Notes: a model not told the origin generated them from the sequence alone. 12,859 bases of DNA from an uncultured Acidimicrobiales bacterium (GCA_937926025.1 CALANQ010000035.1:1-12859); one strand, 5' to 3'. Positions 1-8,174 are shown, counted from the stretch's first letter. Program-made: numbers and translations.

Positions 1-1942
1 GGGCCCGGAGCAGATCGACGGTGCCGGCGACCAGCATGAGGCTGAGGAACAACGTGGTGGCGATGAGCCAGGGCGGCCGGCGGAGCGGTGAGCCCGCCGG
101 GGCCGATGCCCGGACGGTCTGGGCCTCGATGAGGAGGAACCGGAGCGAGGCCAGGAACAGGAAGATCGAGGCCATCAGGGGCATCACGCCGAGGTCGCCA
201 TCGGGCACCCCGGTGACGATGGTCTGCTCGAGCAGAAGGAACGTGGGCAGGGACACGATCACGCCGCAGAGCGCCAGGCGGACCGATGGATCCTGCAGCC
301 AGCGGCGTCCTCCCGCCCAGGCGCAGAGCACGTAGATGAAGCCGGTGAGGAAGAAGGCGATGCGGGTGACCCCGAAGTAGGGGAACGCCCAGAAGGGGCG
401 CCAGAGCCAGGAAGACTGCTCGTACGGCGAGGCCTCGGAGGTGAGGAACCAGACCTGCCACGCGATCACCGACACACCGGGCAGCACGAGCGAGAGACCG
501 AGGTTGCGCACGAGCGGCTTGGACAGCGTCCGGGTGACGAGCAGGTAGAGGACCGTGCCTGGGACCAGGACCAGCGTGCTGGCTGGTTGCACCATCGTGC
601 TGGTGAAGGTGAGCAGCGCGAGCCACCGGACCAGCTTCGGGGTCCGTTCGCTCCCCTTGCGGGTGGAGGAGATCACCAAGAGGATCAGCGCGAAGAGGCT
701 GAACGCGAAGCCCATCGACAGCGTGATCGTGGGCGTGCCCCACTGGTGGATGGCCGCGAAGGAGGTGCCGCGGGCGCGCTCGCCGGCGAAGGTGACGCGG
801 CCCCACCACTCGCCGTTCGGGGGCAGCAGCAGCCCCGGGTTCTCGAACACGACCCATCCGATGCCCAAGACGTAGGCCAGCGGCCAGCTCAACCGGGGCC
901 GGTCGTCCCAGTGCCCTCGACCGATCGTGACCAGCACCATCGTGGCGGCCGCGGTCGCCGCGGCGAGGATGATGGCCACCGAGGCGGTGACACCGAAGAT
1001 CGGGATGGCCATCTTCATGAGGACCGTCCATCCCGGATGGGGGACCGGCAGGTTCAGCGGCCAGATGCTGAAGACGTGGATGCGCTCGATGGTTCCCCGG
1101 ATGTCGTTGGTGCCCCGGACGAGCACCTTGGGCACGGGCACCATCCGCGGGTACATCGGGGCGACGATGGCGGCGGTGACGAGCCCGGCGAACACGACGC
1201 GGGGGTACTCGTGGCCGGTGATCCAGGCGTGGGCCCGCTCGACGGCCCGAAGTACGTTCGCTCGGACCCGCCGGGCGACCCGCCGACCCGCAGCCGGCAC
1301 CTGCGTCCTGAGCGCGAGCAGGCGCGGACGGACCCAGAGGCCGAGAAGGATCACGCGGTCCAAGAAACGGCGGACCGCGTCGGTGATGACGGTCTCCACC
1401 GTGCGATCGAAGCGCTGCACCGCTCGGAAGCGGTGAGCGGCCAGTGCGGCGACCGCCAGCACCTCGACCGGAGCCCACGCGTCCGCCGGGGCAGTGACCA
1501 CCCACACGGTCCCGGCGATCGCCTGGACCCCGAGTGCGAGCGACCGCCAGGCGGGCGGCGTTCCGTCGTGTGCAGGCGAGCCGAACAGGGCCACGAAGGC
1601 CACCGCCGTGGAGATGGCCGCCACGATGAACGGCGCACGTCCGATGGCCGGAACTGCCCATACCCCGGCGAGGACAACGAGTGGAGCGGCGATCGTCGCG
1701 GGGATCGCCACGGTGGCCCGCCTCGCAGCCAGAGCGGCGGCCGCGCCCGCCATGGCCAGCGCGAGCAACTTGCCGCCTCGCTCGGGCCCAGGGCCGTGCC
1801 CGAGCACGACGTAGGTGGGGGGCAGCGTGCCCAACACCCAGACCGCCAGCGCTCGACCGGTGCGGGACCACGGCGGGGGCAGCGTCGTGCGCCTCGCGGT
1901 GCTCGGGCTGGCGCTCATGTCGAGGGGCGTCGGAGTGGGCAT
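1..1942 (-). CDS. Large polytopic membrane protein, partial (possibly GT-C glycosyltransferase-like)
   Basis: The minus strand reads without a stop from about 1942 to the left edge, so the C-terminus is missing. In-frame ATGs lie at 1942 and 1918; neither has a convincing Shine-Dalgarno sequence, and 639 residues are visible from 1918. Roughly a dozen hydrophobic segments are seen, for example near residues 68-92, 95-112, 302-332, 399-418, 473-492, 515-537 and 577-635, with a basic stretch at about 162-230 between the first and second groups. A loop after a membrane segment carries NDIRGTIERI (residues 271-280) and PVPHPGW (291-297). An acidic residue in a loop followed by a P-x-H-P-type motif resembles GT-C integral-membrane glycosyltransferases that use lipid-linked sugars. 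That assignment is inference; I do not recognise the family. It is divergent from the dioxygenase gene at 2092. A role in surface glycan assembly would fit the YdjC deacetylase at the other end, but the gene may be unrelated to the cluster. Confidence 0.8.
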   Translation of the reverse strand, partial: MPTPTPLDMSASPSTARRTTLPPPWSRTGRALAVWVLGTLPPTYVVLGHGPGPERGGKLLALAMAGAAAALAARRATVAIPATIAAPLVVLAGVWAVPAIGRAPFIVAAISTAVAFVALFGSPAHDGTPPAWRSLALGVQAIAGTVWVVTAPADAWAPVEVLAVAALAAHRFRAVQRFDRTVETVITDAVRRFLDRVILLGLWVRPRLLALRTQVPAAGRRVARRVRANVLRAVERAHAWITGHEYPRVVFAGLVTAAIVAPMYPRMVPVPKVLVRGTNDIRGTIERIHVFSIWPLNLPVPHPGWTVLMKMAIPIFGVTASVAIILAAATAAATMVLVTIGRGHWDDRPRLSWPLAYVLGIGWVVFENPGLLLPPNGEWWGRVTFAGERARGTSFAAIHQWGTPTITLSMGFAFSLFALILLVISSTRKGSERTPKLVRWLALLTFTSTMVQPASTLVLVPGTVLYLLVTRTLSKPLVRNLGLSLVLPGVSVIAWQVWFLTSEASPYEQSSWLWRPFWAFPYFGVTRIAFFLTGFIYVLCAWAGGRRWLQDPSVRLALCGVIVSLPTFLLLEQTIVTGVPDGDLGVMPLMASIFLFLASLRFLLIEAQTVRASAPAGSPLRRPPWLIATTLFLSLMLVAGTVDLLRA

Positions 1943-1993
1943 CGTGAGAACGGTGCGGCCCGCGGATCGCAGGGACCCGGGCGGCGGGTGAGA

Positions 1994-2009
1994 CGTCGCG
2001 GAGGCGACG
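1994..2009. repeat. Short inverted repeat (6-bp arms, 4-bp spacer)
   Basis: CGTCGC at 1994-1999 and its exact complement GCGACG at 2004-2009 are separated by GGAG. The repeat sits in the divergent intergenic region about 32 bp upstream of the candidate -10 hexamer, so it could be an operator half-site pair. A six-base inverted repeat in GC-rich DNA can easily arise by chance. Confidence 0.25.
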
Positions 2010-2040
2010 GTCGGGCGCAGGGCGGCGGCCCCGCTGCCTC

Positions 2041-2046
2041 TACCAT
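2041..2046 (+). promoter_or_regulatory. Candidate -10 element (TACCAT) for the dioxygenase/radical SAM operon
   Basis: TACCAT fits the actinobacterial TANNNT -10 pattern. Transcription would begin around 2053, giving a leader of roughly 39 nt before the ATG at 2092 and including the ribosome binding site at 2077-2083. No good -35 hexamer is visible 17 bp upstream. Confidence 0.35.
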
Positions 2047-2076
2047 GGCACAGGACCGATGTCGCCGGATGACGCC

Positions 2077-2083
2077 AGGAGGG
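2077..2083 (+). promoter_or_regulatory. Strong Shine-Dalgarno (AGGAGGG) that sets the start of the first PhyH gene
   Basis: AGGAGGG lies 8 nt before the ATG at 2092, which is ideal spacing and the best ribosome binding site in the window. It places the start at 2092 and argues against the in-frame ATG at 2059, which has no such site and would put this motif inside the coding sequence. Confidence 0.8.
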
Positions 2084-2091
2084 AGCCGGGG

Positions 2092-3594
2092 ATGACGATG
2101 ACCGCCCAGAGTGGAGGGGCCGAGGCGGTGCTGTGCGATCCCGAGCTCGACGCGCGCCTCCGGAGCGAGGCGCTCGTCACCGTTCCGCTACTCGACGCGG
2201 CAGCTGTCGCGGAGCTGACGGAGGCGTTCTGGGCTCGAGCCCCCCAGGGTGAGCGCGGGATCCGGCTCGACTACCTGCGCTCCGATCGGGACCTCGTGGC
2301 ATCGATGGCCGACGTGTTCGCTCCGGTGTGGGAACGGGCGATCCCGGGGGTCCTCGCGGATCACGTTCCCGTGTACTCGTCCTTCGTGATCAAGTACCCC
2401 GACGACGAGTCCGCCCTCTACCTCCACCGCGACCTGCCCGTGGAGGACGAGCGCGACGGCATCGCCCTGTCGATGTGGATGCCGCTCACCGACACGGGGC
2501 CCGAGCTCGACAACGGTCCCATCGCCTTCGTCCCCGGGAGCCAGCACATCGCCCACGGCGGTTTCGGGCCGAACGCGGCGGTCCTGTTCAACCCGTACCG
2601 CGACCACCTCGAGGGCCTCCTGGAGCCCCTGACCGTCGCCGCCGGCACCGCCGTCATCTACGACGCCCGCATGCTGCACGCATCGGCACCCAACCGCTCG
2701 TCGAACCCGCGCCTCGCGGTCGGCTGCCTGCTGGCCCGCCGGGACCGGCCCCTGGTCCAGGTGGTGGCCACCGGGCGCCGTCACCGGCGCGTGCACCACG
2801 TCGACCGGCGCTACTTCATCGACCATCCGCCGTCGGAGCTTGCGGCGCACGGCATGCCGGCGGGCTACCCGGTCGTCGACGAGTACGACGAGGACCCGGC
2901 GGTCACGCCCGCCACGGTGCTCGGGCCGCTCGTCGGCGCCCAGCCGCTGGCACGCCAGATCGACATCCCGCTCGACCTGGTGCACGACATCGTCTCGGTG
3001 GAGCCGGTGCCGGTGCTCCCGGACCTTCGGGCGCCGGAGCAGCGCCACGACCTCCGGATCGCTGCCGCCGACCTCGACCCCGTCGGTCCGGTCCTGGGGG
3101 GCGTCCTGGTCGAGGCCACCACCGGCGCCTGTGGGGCGCGGGACCTGGTTCGCGGGTGGCGTCGTCGGGCGCCGCTCCCCGATGCCGTGCCCGATCCCAT
3201 CGTGTCGCTCGCTCCGCCGCGGGTCCGCCACGCCTCGCTGGCCGTGATCGATCCCGGGGGCCGGCTGGTGCTCCGATCGGTGGGCCGGGGGCTCCTGCGC
3301 CGGGAGATCGCCGTGGTCGAGGCCACGCCGGTCCGGGCTGGGATCTGCACGCCCACCCATGCGGGTGAGCTGGGTCTCAGCGGGCACCTGGAGCTCCCGG
3401 ACGACCGTGCCGTGACCATCTTCAACGAGGGGCCCGGACCCCTCGTGCTCATCATCCGGACGGTCGTGGCACCGCGCTCCCGGGCGGCGCGCTCGGCGGC
3501 GTCCGAGAGCTGGACGCACCCGGGTGCAGCGGCCACACTGGCCGCGTGCGCCTCGGACATGCCCACCCGTCCCGTCGGAGCCACCGGTGACTGA
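2092..3594 (+). CDS. PhyH-family Fe(II)/2-oxoglutarate dioxygenase with C-terminal extension
   Basis: The protein is 500 aa, with its start fixed by the strong ribosome binding site at 2077. Phytanoyl-CoA dioxygenase (PhyH) family enzymes hydroxylate or otherwise oxidise small molecules using Fe(II), O2 and 2-oxoglutarate. The iron triad is visible: H112-R-D114 in LYLHRD and H196 in RMLHASAPN. R207 in NPRLAVG is the expected 2-oxoglutarate-binding arginine. The catalytic part ends around residue 250; single-domain PhyH proteins are usually about 250-300 aa. The remaining 250 residues include a segment at 381-455 with GGRLVLRSVG, AVVEATPVRAGI and FNEGPGPLVL that recurs in the dioxygenase at 6984, so these two are paralogues. 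The extension looks beta-rich, and I do not recognise it. No signal peptide or membrane segment is seen. It is the first gene of the operon, and its stop overlaps the next start by 8 bp. The substrate is unknown. Confidence 0.88.
   Translation: MTMTAQSGGAEAVLCDPELDARLRSEALVTVPLLDAAAVAELTEAFWARAPQGERGIRLDYLRSDRDLVASMADVFAPVWERAIPGVLADHVPVYSSFVIKYPDDESALYLHRDLPVEDERDGIALSMWMPLTDTGPELDNGPIAFVPGSQHIAHGGFGPNAAVLFNPYRDHLEGLLEPLTVAAGTAVIYDARMLHASAPNRSSNPRLAVGCLLARRDRPLVQVVATGRRHRRVHHVDRRYFIDHPPSELAAHGMPAGYPVVDEYDEDPAVTPATVLGPLVGAQPLARQIDIPLDLVHDIVSVEPVPVLPDLRAPEQRHDLRIAAADLDPVGPVLGGVLVEATTGACGARDLVRGWRRRAPLPDAVPDPIVSLAPPRVRHASLAVIDPGGRLVLRSVGRGLLRREIAVVEATPVRAGICTPTHAGELGLSGHLELPDDRAVTIFNEGPGPLVLIIRTVVAPRSRAARSAASESWTHPGAAATLAACASDMPTRPVGATGD
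3577..3580 (+). promoter_or_regulatory. Ribosome binding site (GGAG) for the B12 radical SAM gene
   Basis: GGAG lies 6 nt before the GTG at 3587, inside the end of the preceding gene. It supports GTG 3587 as the start rather than the in-frame GTG at 3524, which would overlap the upstream gene by 71 bp. Confidence 0.6.
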
Positions 3595-6187
3595 GGCTCG
3601 CAGCCAGCACCAGGTCTTCGTGGTGCGGACCCCGGGGGAGTGGGCGCTCGCGCCGCTGCCGGCCACGGACCCGGAGACCGTCGACCTCGACGGGGTGCTC
3701 GCCGCCATCGGGCCGTCGCCCGAGCAGGCCGGTGGCCCGAACCGGCCGGCCCCGGATCCCGTGGCGCCGCTGGCCGGCACCGACCTGGTCGGCCCCACCT
3801 GGATGTGGGTCGGCGCGGCCGCCGACGGCGAGGTGGTCGTCGAGGAACCGGACGGCACCCTGCTCGTCCTCGACGGTCCGGATCTCGAGCTGCTGCACAC
3901 CATCGACCACATCCGCACGGTCGACGACGTGGTCGCATCGTCCACGGTCGCCGACGCTGCTGGTCGGCTGGCCCGCCTCGCCGGGTCGGGCCGGGTGGTC
4001 TGGACCGCCCCGGCCGAAGCCGGGGCTGTCGAACCCACCCCCGAGGCCGAGCCGGCACCGGACTACTCCCACCTGCCGCCCCCGCCGGCCGAGGGGCTGA
4101 TCTGGCCGCAGCCGGTGGCGCCCGTGGCGCCGGCCGAGCCGGCGGAGGTGCCCGGCGACGATCGCATCCCCGTGTACGCCATCTGGCCGGTCGACGTCGG
4201 TCCGCTCCTGTCCCTGGGCATGCTCACCGCCACCGCCCGGCACTGGAAGGACGGCGCGCTCAACGAGCGGTACGAGATCCGCAAGCCGGAGACCGCCGCC
4301 TCGTTCCTCGACCACCTCGCCGGCCGGCAGGGGCCAGCGGTGCTGCTGTGCTCGGATTACGTCTGGTCGCTCGCCCACAACCTCGAGGCGGCGGCCACGG
4401 CCCGCCAGATCTGCCCTGACCTCCTCGTGGTGCACGGCGGGCCATCGGCCCCCAAGTACGCCGATGACGCCGCCCGGTTCCTGTCCGACCATCCGGCGGT
4501 CGCCGACGTGCTGGTCCGAGGCGAGGGCGAGGAGGCGCTGTGCGACCTGCTCGAGGCGCTCGACGGACCCGATGGGTGGACCACCGACGCCGGCCGGCTC
4601 GGCACGGTCGGGGGCATCACGTTCCGCGCCGCGGACGGCGAGGTGGTCCGCACCGAGGACCGGCCGCGGATCGCGAACCTGGACTCCATCCCGTCGCCCT
4701 ACCTGTCGGGCGAGTTCGACGGCATCCCGGGCGATGCGTGGAAGTACTGCCTGTCCATCGAGACCAACCGCGGCTGCCCCTACGGGTGCACCTTCTGCGA
4801 CTGGGGCTCGGCCACCATGTCCCGCATCCGCAAGTTCGACCTCGACCGGGTCATCGCGGAACTGGAGTGGGGCGCCCGCCTCGGCGTGCACACCATCACC
4901 CTCACCGACGCCAACTTCGGGATCATGTCCCGCGACGTGGAGACCACCCGGCAGATCGCGGCCATCCGCGAGCGCGTCGGCCACCCCCACTCGCTCTCGT
5001 GGACCGCAGCGAAGAACACCACGAAGCACCTCGTCAAGATCATGGACATCCTGGTGGACTCCGGGATCACGGTCAGCACCTCGCTCTCGCTGCAGACGAT
5101 CGACCCCACCACGCTCGAGATCCTCGCCCGCACCAACATCTCCACCGATCACTACGTGAAGCTGGCCGCCGACTACCGGCGCCGCGGCTACCCGCTGCAG
5201 GGCGACCTCATGCTGGGCCTCCCGGGGCAGACGTTCGACACCTACAAGGCGGATCTCCAGTTCATGCTGGACCACGAGATCATGGTGCGGTCGTGGCCGG
5301 TCCAGATGCTGCCGAACGCGCCCATGAACGCGCCGGAGTACCGCGCCGAGCACGGCATCGAGGTCGGCGAGGACAACCTGGTCACCTCCACCCACTCCTT
5401 CACGGTCGACGAGCGGAAGCGGATGTGGCGCTTCCGGACGGTGGACACCATCGCCGAGCGCATGGCGGTGCTGCGCCACGTCATGCGCTTCCTCCAGTGG
5501 GAGCACGGCATCGCGGCCACCGACCTGGCCGACCGCGTGCTCGCCGTCACCGACGACGATCCCCTCCGGTACCCGACCGTGTCGTGGGTGTTCGGGTACT
5601 TCGACCTGCTCCCCACGGTGGCGGTCGGGTGGCGGACCTTCTACGGCGAGATCGCGTCGCTCCTGCGCGACGAGTTCGGGCTTGATCCCGACGCCTCGGA
5701 TCTCCGGTGCGTGCTGGACCTCCAGGAGTTCCTCATGCCGGTACCGGGCCGGTCCTTCCCGGCCAGCATCGAGCTGCCGCACGACTACACCGCGTACTAC
5801 CGGTCGGCCACCCGCGAGCTCTACACCACGGGCCAGGCGGGGCTCCCCGAGGCGCCGCTCGCGTCCCTCGGCCCGGCCACCTTCACCATCACCGGTGATC
5901 CGCTCGGCCTCTGCACGTCGGGCATCTACCTCCACGGCGACAGCCGCAGCGAGATCATGCAGGGCGACTTCCACATCGGCTCGGCGGTGGCGAACGAGCT
6001 CGAGTCCCCCCTGATGCGGGTGCTCCCCGCTCTGAGCTACTTCGGCGTGACCAGCCTGCCCGACGAGTTCGCCGACGTGATGGACCAGGTCCGTGACGGG
6101 TTCGCCGGCGACGATGAGGACGAAGATGGCGTCATCGACACGGTCGGCGCCCGCGTCACCGTCTCCATCTCGCCGCGAGAGCGATGA
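3587..6187 (+). CDS. Cobalamin-binding radical SAM enzyme with PqqD/RRE-like N-terminal domain
   Basis: The protein is 866 aa from GTG 3587, overlapping the upstream stop by 8 bp. Residues 73-140 look like a PqqD-like winged helix: a strand pair around GEVVVEEPDGTLLVL, a helix, then RTVDDVV and LARLAGSGRVVW. A proline- and alanine-rich linker runs from about 140 to 190. Residues 194-325 form a Rossmann-type B12-binding domain with VVHGGPSAPK and VLVRGEGEEAL and no DxHxxG motif, as is usual for class B radical SAM enzymes. The radical SAM core holds the 4Fe-4S motif C397-x3-C401-x2-C404 in RGCPYGCTFCDWG, followed by ITLTDANFG and GDLMLGLPGQT. About 260 C-terminal residues are unassigned and end in an acidic tail. 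Family members do methylations, ring contractions and other C-C chemistry at unactivated carbons; the reaction here is unknown. It lies between two dioxygenase genes in one operon, suggesting a shared substrate. The PqqD-like call rests on pattern only. Confidence 0.88.
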   Translation: MTEARSQHQVFVVRTPGEWALAPLPATDPETVDLDGVLAAIGPSPEQAGGPNRPAPDPVAPLAGTDLVGPTWMWVGAAADGEVVVEEPDGTLLVLDGPDLELLHTIDHIRTVDDVVASSTVADAAGRLARLAGSGRVVWTAPAEAGAVEPTPEAEPAPDYSHLPPPPAEGLIWPQPVAPVAPAEPAEVPGDDRIPVYAIWPVDVGPLLSLGMLTATARHWKDGALNERYEIRKPETAASFLDHLAGRQGPAVLLCSDYVWSLAHNLEAAATARQICPDLLVVHGGPSAPKYADDAARFLSDHPAVADVLVRGEGEEALCDLLEALDGPDGWTTDAGRLGTVGGITFRAADGEVVRTEDRPRIANLDSIPSPYLSGEFDGIPGDAWKYCLSIETNRGCPYGCTFCDWGSATMSRIRKFDLDRVIAELEWGARLGVHTITLTDANFGIMSRDVETTRQIAAIRERVGHPHSLSWTAAKNTTKHLVKIMDILVDSGITVSTSLSLQTIDPTTLEILARTNISTDHYVKLAADYRRRGYPLQGDLMLGLPGQTFDTYKADLQFMLDHEIMVRSWPVQMLPNAPMNAPEYRAEHGIEVGEDNLVTSTHSFTVDERKRMWRFRTVDTIAERMAVLRHVMRFLQWEHGIAATDLADRVLAVTDDDPLRYPTVSWVFGYFDLLPTVAVGWRTFYGEIASLLRDEFGLDPDASDLRCVLDLQEFLMPVPGRSFPASIELPHDYTAYYRSATRELYTTGQAGLPEAPLASLGPATFTITGDPLGLCTSGIYLHGDSRSEIMQGDFHIGSAVANELESPLMRVLPALSYFGVTSLPDEFADVMDQVRDGFAGDDEDEDGVIDTVGARVTVSISPRER

Positions 6188-6987
6188 CCTCGGGCTTCGA
6201 CCGGGAGGCGTTCGAGCGCGACGGCTGGACGGTGGTCGACCTGCGCGACGAGGCGGCGTCCGCTGCGGCGCTCCGCGTGATCGACGAGGTCGGGTTGGAG
6301 CCCGATCACCCGTTCTTCGCCTCGCCCGCCATGTCGTGGGGCGCCGTCGCCGGTGCCGTCGACCGCGACCTGAAGGCCATCGTGAAGCCGGCCTCGGACC
6401 AGCTCCTCCCCGGTCACCGGGCCTTCATGGCCGGGATCACGTCCAAGGGAGCTCGCAGCACGATGCCCATCCCGTTCCACCAGGACTGGACCTACACCGA
6501 CGAGCGCGTCCACCGTGTCGTGTTCCTCTGGACCGCGCTGGTCGACACCGAGCCGGCCAACGGCGGGCTGTGGGCCGTGAGCGGCAGCCACCGCTGGAGC
6601 ACCAACATCCGGCCCAGCCGGGACGGCGAGGCCACCCACCACCTCCAGGACGAGTTCGCCGCTCGGGCCGAGCCGGTCCGGATGCGCGCCGGCCAGGCGG
6701 TGGTGTTCGATCCGGCGGTGGTGCACGGCTCCGGCCCCAACACCACCGACCAGCTCCGGCCGGCGTTCACCATGGCGTTCGTGCCCGACGGCGTGCCGCT
6801 CCTGCACTTCCACGAGCATCCGGACGGACGGCTCGAGGGTCTCGAGGTGGACGATGCGTTCTTCACCCAGAACCCCTACCGGAGCCGACCCGTCGGCTAC
6901 CCGCCGGCCGAGCCGTTCGCTCGGGCGCTCACCGACCGGGATCTCCTGGACGCGCTCGACGCCCACCACCCCGCGTCCCAGCGGTGA
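6184..6987 (+). CDS. PhyH-family Fe(II)/2-oxoglutarate dioxygenase, short form
   Basis: The protein is 267 aa, a normal length for a single-domain PhyH enzyme. The ATG overlaps the TGA of the B12 radical SAM gene (ATGA), so translation is probably coupled. Iron ligands are H99-Q-D101 in PIPFHQDWTYT and H181 in AVVHGSGPN; R192 in QLRPAF is the likely 2-oxoglutarate ligand. The fold signatures GGLWAVSGSH and GQAVVFDPAVVH are in the right places. It differs from the other three PhyH proteins in the window: it has no C-terminal extension and lacks their VD-x-x-YF/FF segment after the catalytic core, so it probably performs a different step. No export signal is seen, so it should be cytoplasmic. 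Substrate unknown. Confidence 0.9.
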   Translation: MTSGFDREAFERDGWTVVDLRDEAASAAALRVIDEVGLEPDHPFFASPAMSWGAVAGAVDRDLKAIVKPASDQLLPGHRAFMAGITSKGARSTMPIPFHQDWTYTDERVHRVVFLWTALVDTEPANGGLWAVSGSHRWSTNIRPSRDGEATHHLQDEFAARAEPVRMRAGQAVVFDPAVVHGSGPNTTDQLRPAFTMAFVPDGVPLLHFHEHPDGRLEGLEVDDAFFTQNPYRSRPVGYPPAEPFARALTDRDLLDALDAHHPASQR

Positions 6988-8147
6988 CCAGCGCGCCCGC
7001 CACCTTCCGCGACGACGCCACGGAGCAGCGGTACCGGACCGACGGGTACGCCGTGGTCCCGTTCCTGGACCCCGACGAGGTGCGCGAGCTGGAGGCGGCG
7101 TACTGGGACGAGGTGGCCGGGGCCGATGACGGCCTGCTCGCCATCGACTACCTGCGACCGGATCGGGCCATCATGCAGCGGGTCCGGGAGCTGGCATCGC
7201 CGCTGTGGGAACGGCACCTGCCGGCGCTGTTCTGCGATCACCGGGTGGTGTTCTCCACGTTCGTGGTCAAGCACCCGGGCCACGGGTCGGAGATGTTCCT
7301 GCACGAGGACCGGTCGTGGGTCGACGAGCGGCGGTTCCGGTCGGGGACGCTGTGGATCCCCCTCGTCGATGACATGACCGACGAGAATGGGCCGCTGCGG
7401 GTGATCCCCGGCTCGCACCGGCTGGCGTCCAACTGGTCCGGCTCGCTCACGCCCGATCTCATCCGCCCCTACGAGGCCTGGCTGCGGGAGCGGCTGGTCC
7501 CGCTCGCGGCACCGGCCGGGTCCGCGGTCTACTACGACTCGCGGACGTTGCACGCCTCGCCGCCGAACCTGAGCGAGCGGCCCCGCGTGGCACTGGTGCT
7601 CGGGGTCGTCCCCCGCGACGCCCAGCTGCTGCACGTGGTGGCCACCGGCACCACCCGGCGCGCCCTGTACGCCGTCGACCCCGACTACTTCATCCGGACC
7701 GGCCCGCGGGAGTCCGAGGCCCGCCAGCCCGACGGTGAGCTGATCGAGGAGGTCGACGAGGTCGGACCGCTGTCTCCTGCCCTGCTGGCCGCCGTGCTGG
7801 GCGAGGACCCGCCGCCCCCGGCGCCGGTCGTCCCGGCCGACGCCGCCGCGGCGCCCGACGGCGGTTGGCGGCCCCTCGTGCCCGAGCAGGTCGGGGTCGA
7901 TCCCGGCCCTGCCACTCTTCGGATCGAACCGGGGGGACGCCTGCGCGTTCCCGCTGCTGGCGATCGCGACGGGTTCGGTGAGCTGATCGACGTGGTCGAA
8001 GCGGCGCCGGTCGGCACCGGCATCGCTGCGGGCCCGTTGGCCGTCAACCTCCTGCCCGGGGAGCGCTACCGCACCCCGTCGGGCCCGCTGGTCATCTGGA
8101 ACGACGGCCCCGGCGCCCTCGTGCTGGCGGGCCCGGCCGCCGTCTGA
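6984..8147 (+). CDS. PhyH-family dioxygenase, paralogue of the gene at 2092
   Basis: The protein is 387 aa from a GTG that overlaps the previous stop by 4 bp (GTGA). No ribosome binding site is obvious, so reinitiation after the upstream gene is likely. Iron ligands are H107-E-D109 in MFLHEDRSW and H190 in SRTLHASPPN; R201 in ERPRVALV is the expected 2-oxoglutarate arginine. It matches the protein at 2092 along most of its length: both have IDYLR/LDYLR, a W-E-R-x-x-P segment, a VV-x-H/S-x-F-V-x-K segment, VVATG, a VD-x-x-YFI segment, and a C-terminal block with PGGRL, VVEA-x-PV-x-x-GI and NDGPGALVL (residues 310-383; 381-455 in the other). It is shorter because the linker between the catalytic core and the block is reduced and rich in proline and alanine (about 262-300). 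The two are therefore paralogues either side of the B12 enzyme. Substrate unknown. Confidence 0.88.
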   Translation: MTSAPATFRDDATEQRYRTDGYAVVPFLDPDEVRELEAAYWDEVAGADDGLLAIDYLRPDRAIMQRVRELASPLWERHLPALFCDHRVVFSTFVVKHPGHGSEMFLHEDRSWVDERRFRSGTLWIPLVDDMTDENGPLRVIPGSHRLASNWSGSLTPDLIRPYEAWLRERLVPLAAPAGSAVYYDSRTLHASPPNLSERPRVALVLGVVPRDAQLLHVVATGTTRRALYAVDPDYFIRTGPRESEARQPDGELIEEVDEVGPLSPALLAAVLGEDPPPPAPVVPADAAAAPDGGWRPLVPEQVGVDPGPATLRIEPGGRLRVPAAGDRDGFGELIDVVEAAPVGTGIAAGPLAVNLLPGERYRTPSGPLVIWNDGPGALVLAGPAAV

Positions 8148-8174
8148 GCGCCGGGTCCCCGAAGCGGTCACCGG

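Larger units (their letters stand above)
1943..2091. promoter_or_regulatory. Divergent intergenic region with control signals for the main operon
   Basis: These 149 bp separate the leftward membrane-protein gene from the rightward gene cluster and are the only long non-coding stretch in the window. They hold a candidate -10 hexamer at 2041-2046, a short inverted repeat at 1994-2009 and a strong ribosome binding site at 2077-2083. No coding frame with family resemblance was found in either direction. Confidence 0.6.

Noticed and set aside
2059..2091. Upstream ATG as start of the first PhyH gene
   Set aside because: It lacks a ribosome binding site, while ATG 2092 has AGGAGGG at ideal spacing and the extra 11 residues match nothing in the paralogue.
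1943..2091. Possible RiPP precursor peptide near the PqqD-like protein
   Set aside because: The only gaps are 149, 39 and 10 bp and none holds a short frame with a ribosome binding site and a peptide-like core; a precursor, if any, must lie outside the window.
587..2095. Plus-strand open frame of about 502 codons
   Set aside because: Its product is almost entirely arginine, glycine, aspartate, histidine and glutamate with no domain pattern. It is antisense to the hydrophobic minus-strand membrane protein, which has sensible membrane segments; long antisense frames are common in GC-rich DNA.
4166..4561. Classical DxHxxG cobalamin-binding motif in the B12 domain
   Set aside because: It is not present. 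The Rossmann-like segments GGP and RGEGEE still support the class B B12-binding assignment, in which this motif is commonly missing.
3452..5974. Minus-strand open frame of about 840 codons
   Set aside because: Low-complexity shadow of the B12 radical SAM gene; the plus strand has all of the family motifs. The same reasoning removes the long minus-strand frames at 2188-4038, 6897-8246, 8168-9937 and 9645-11156.
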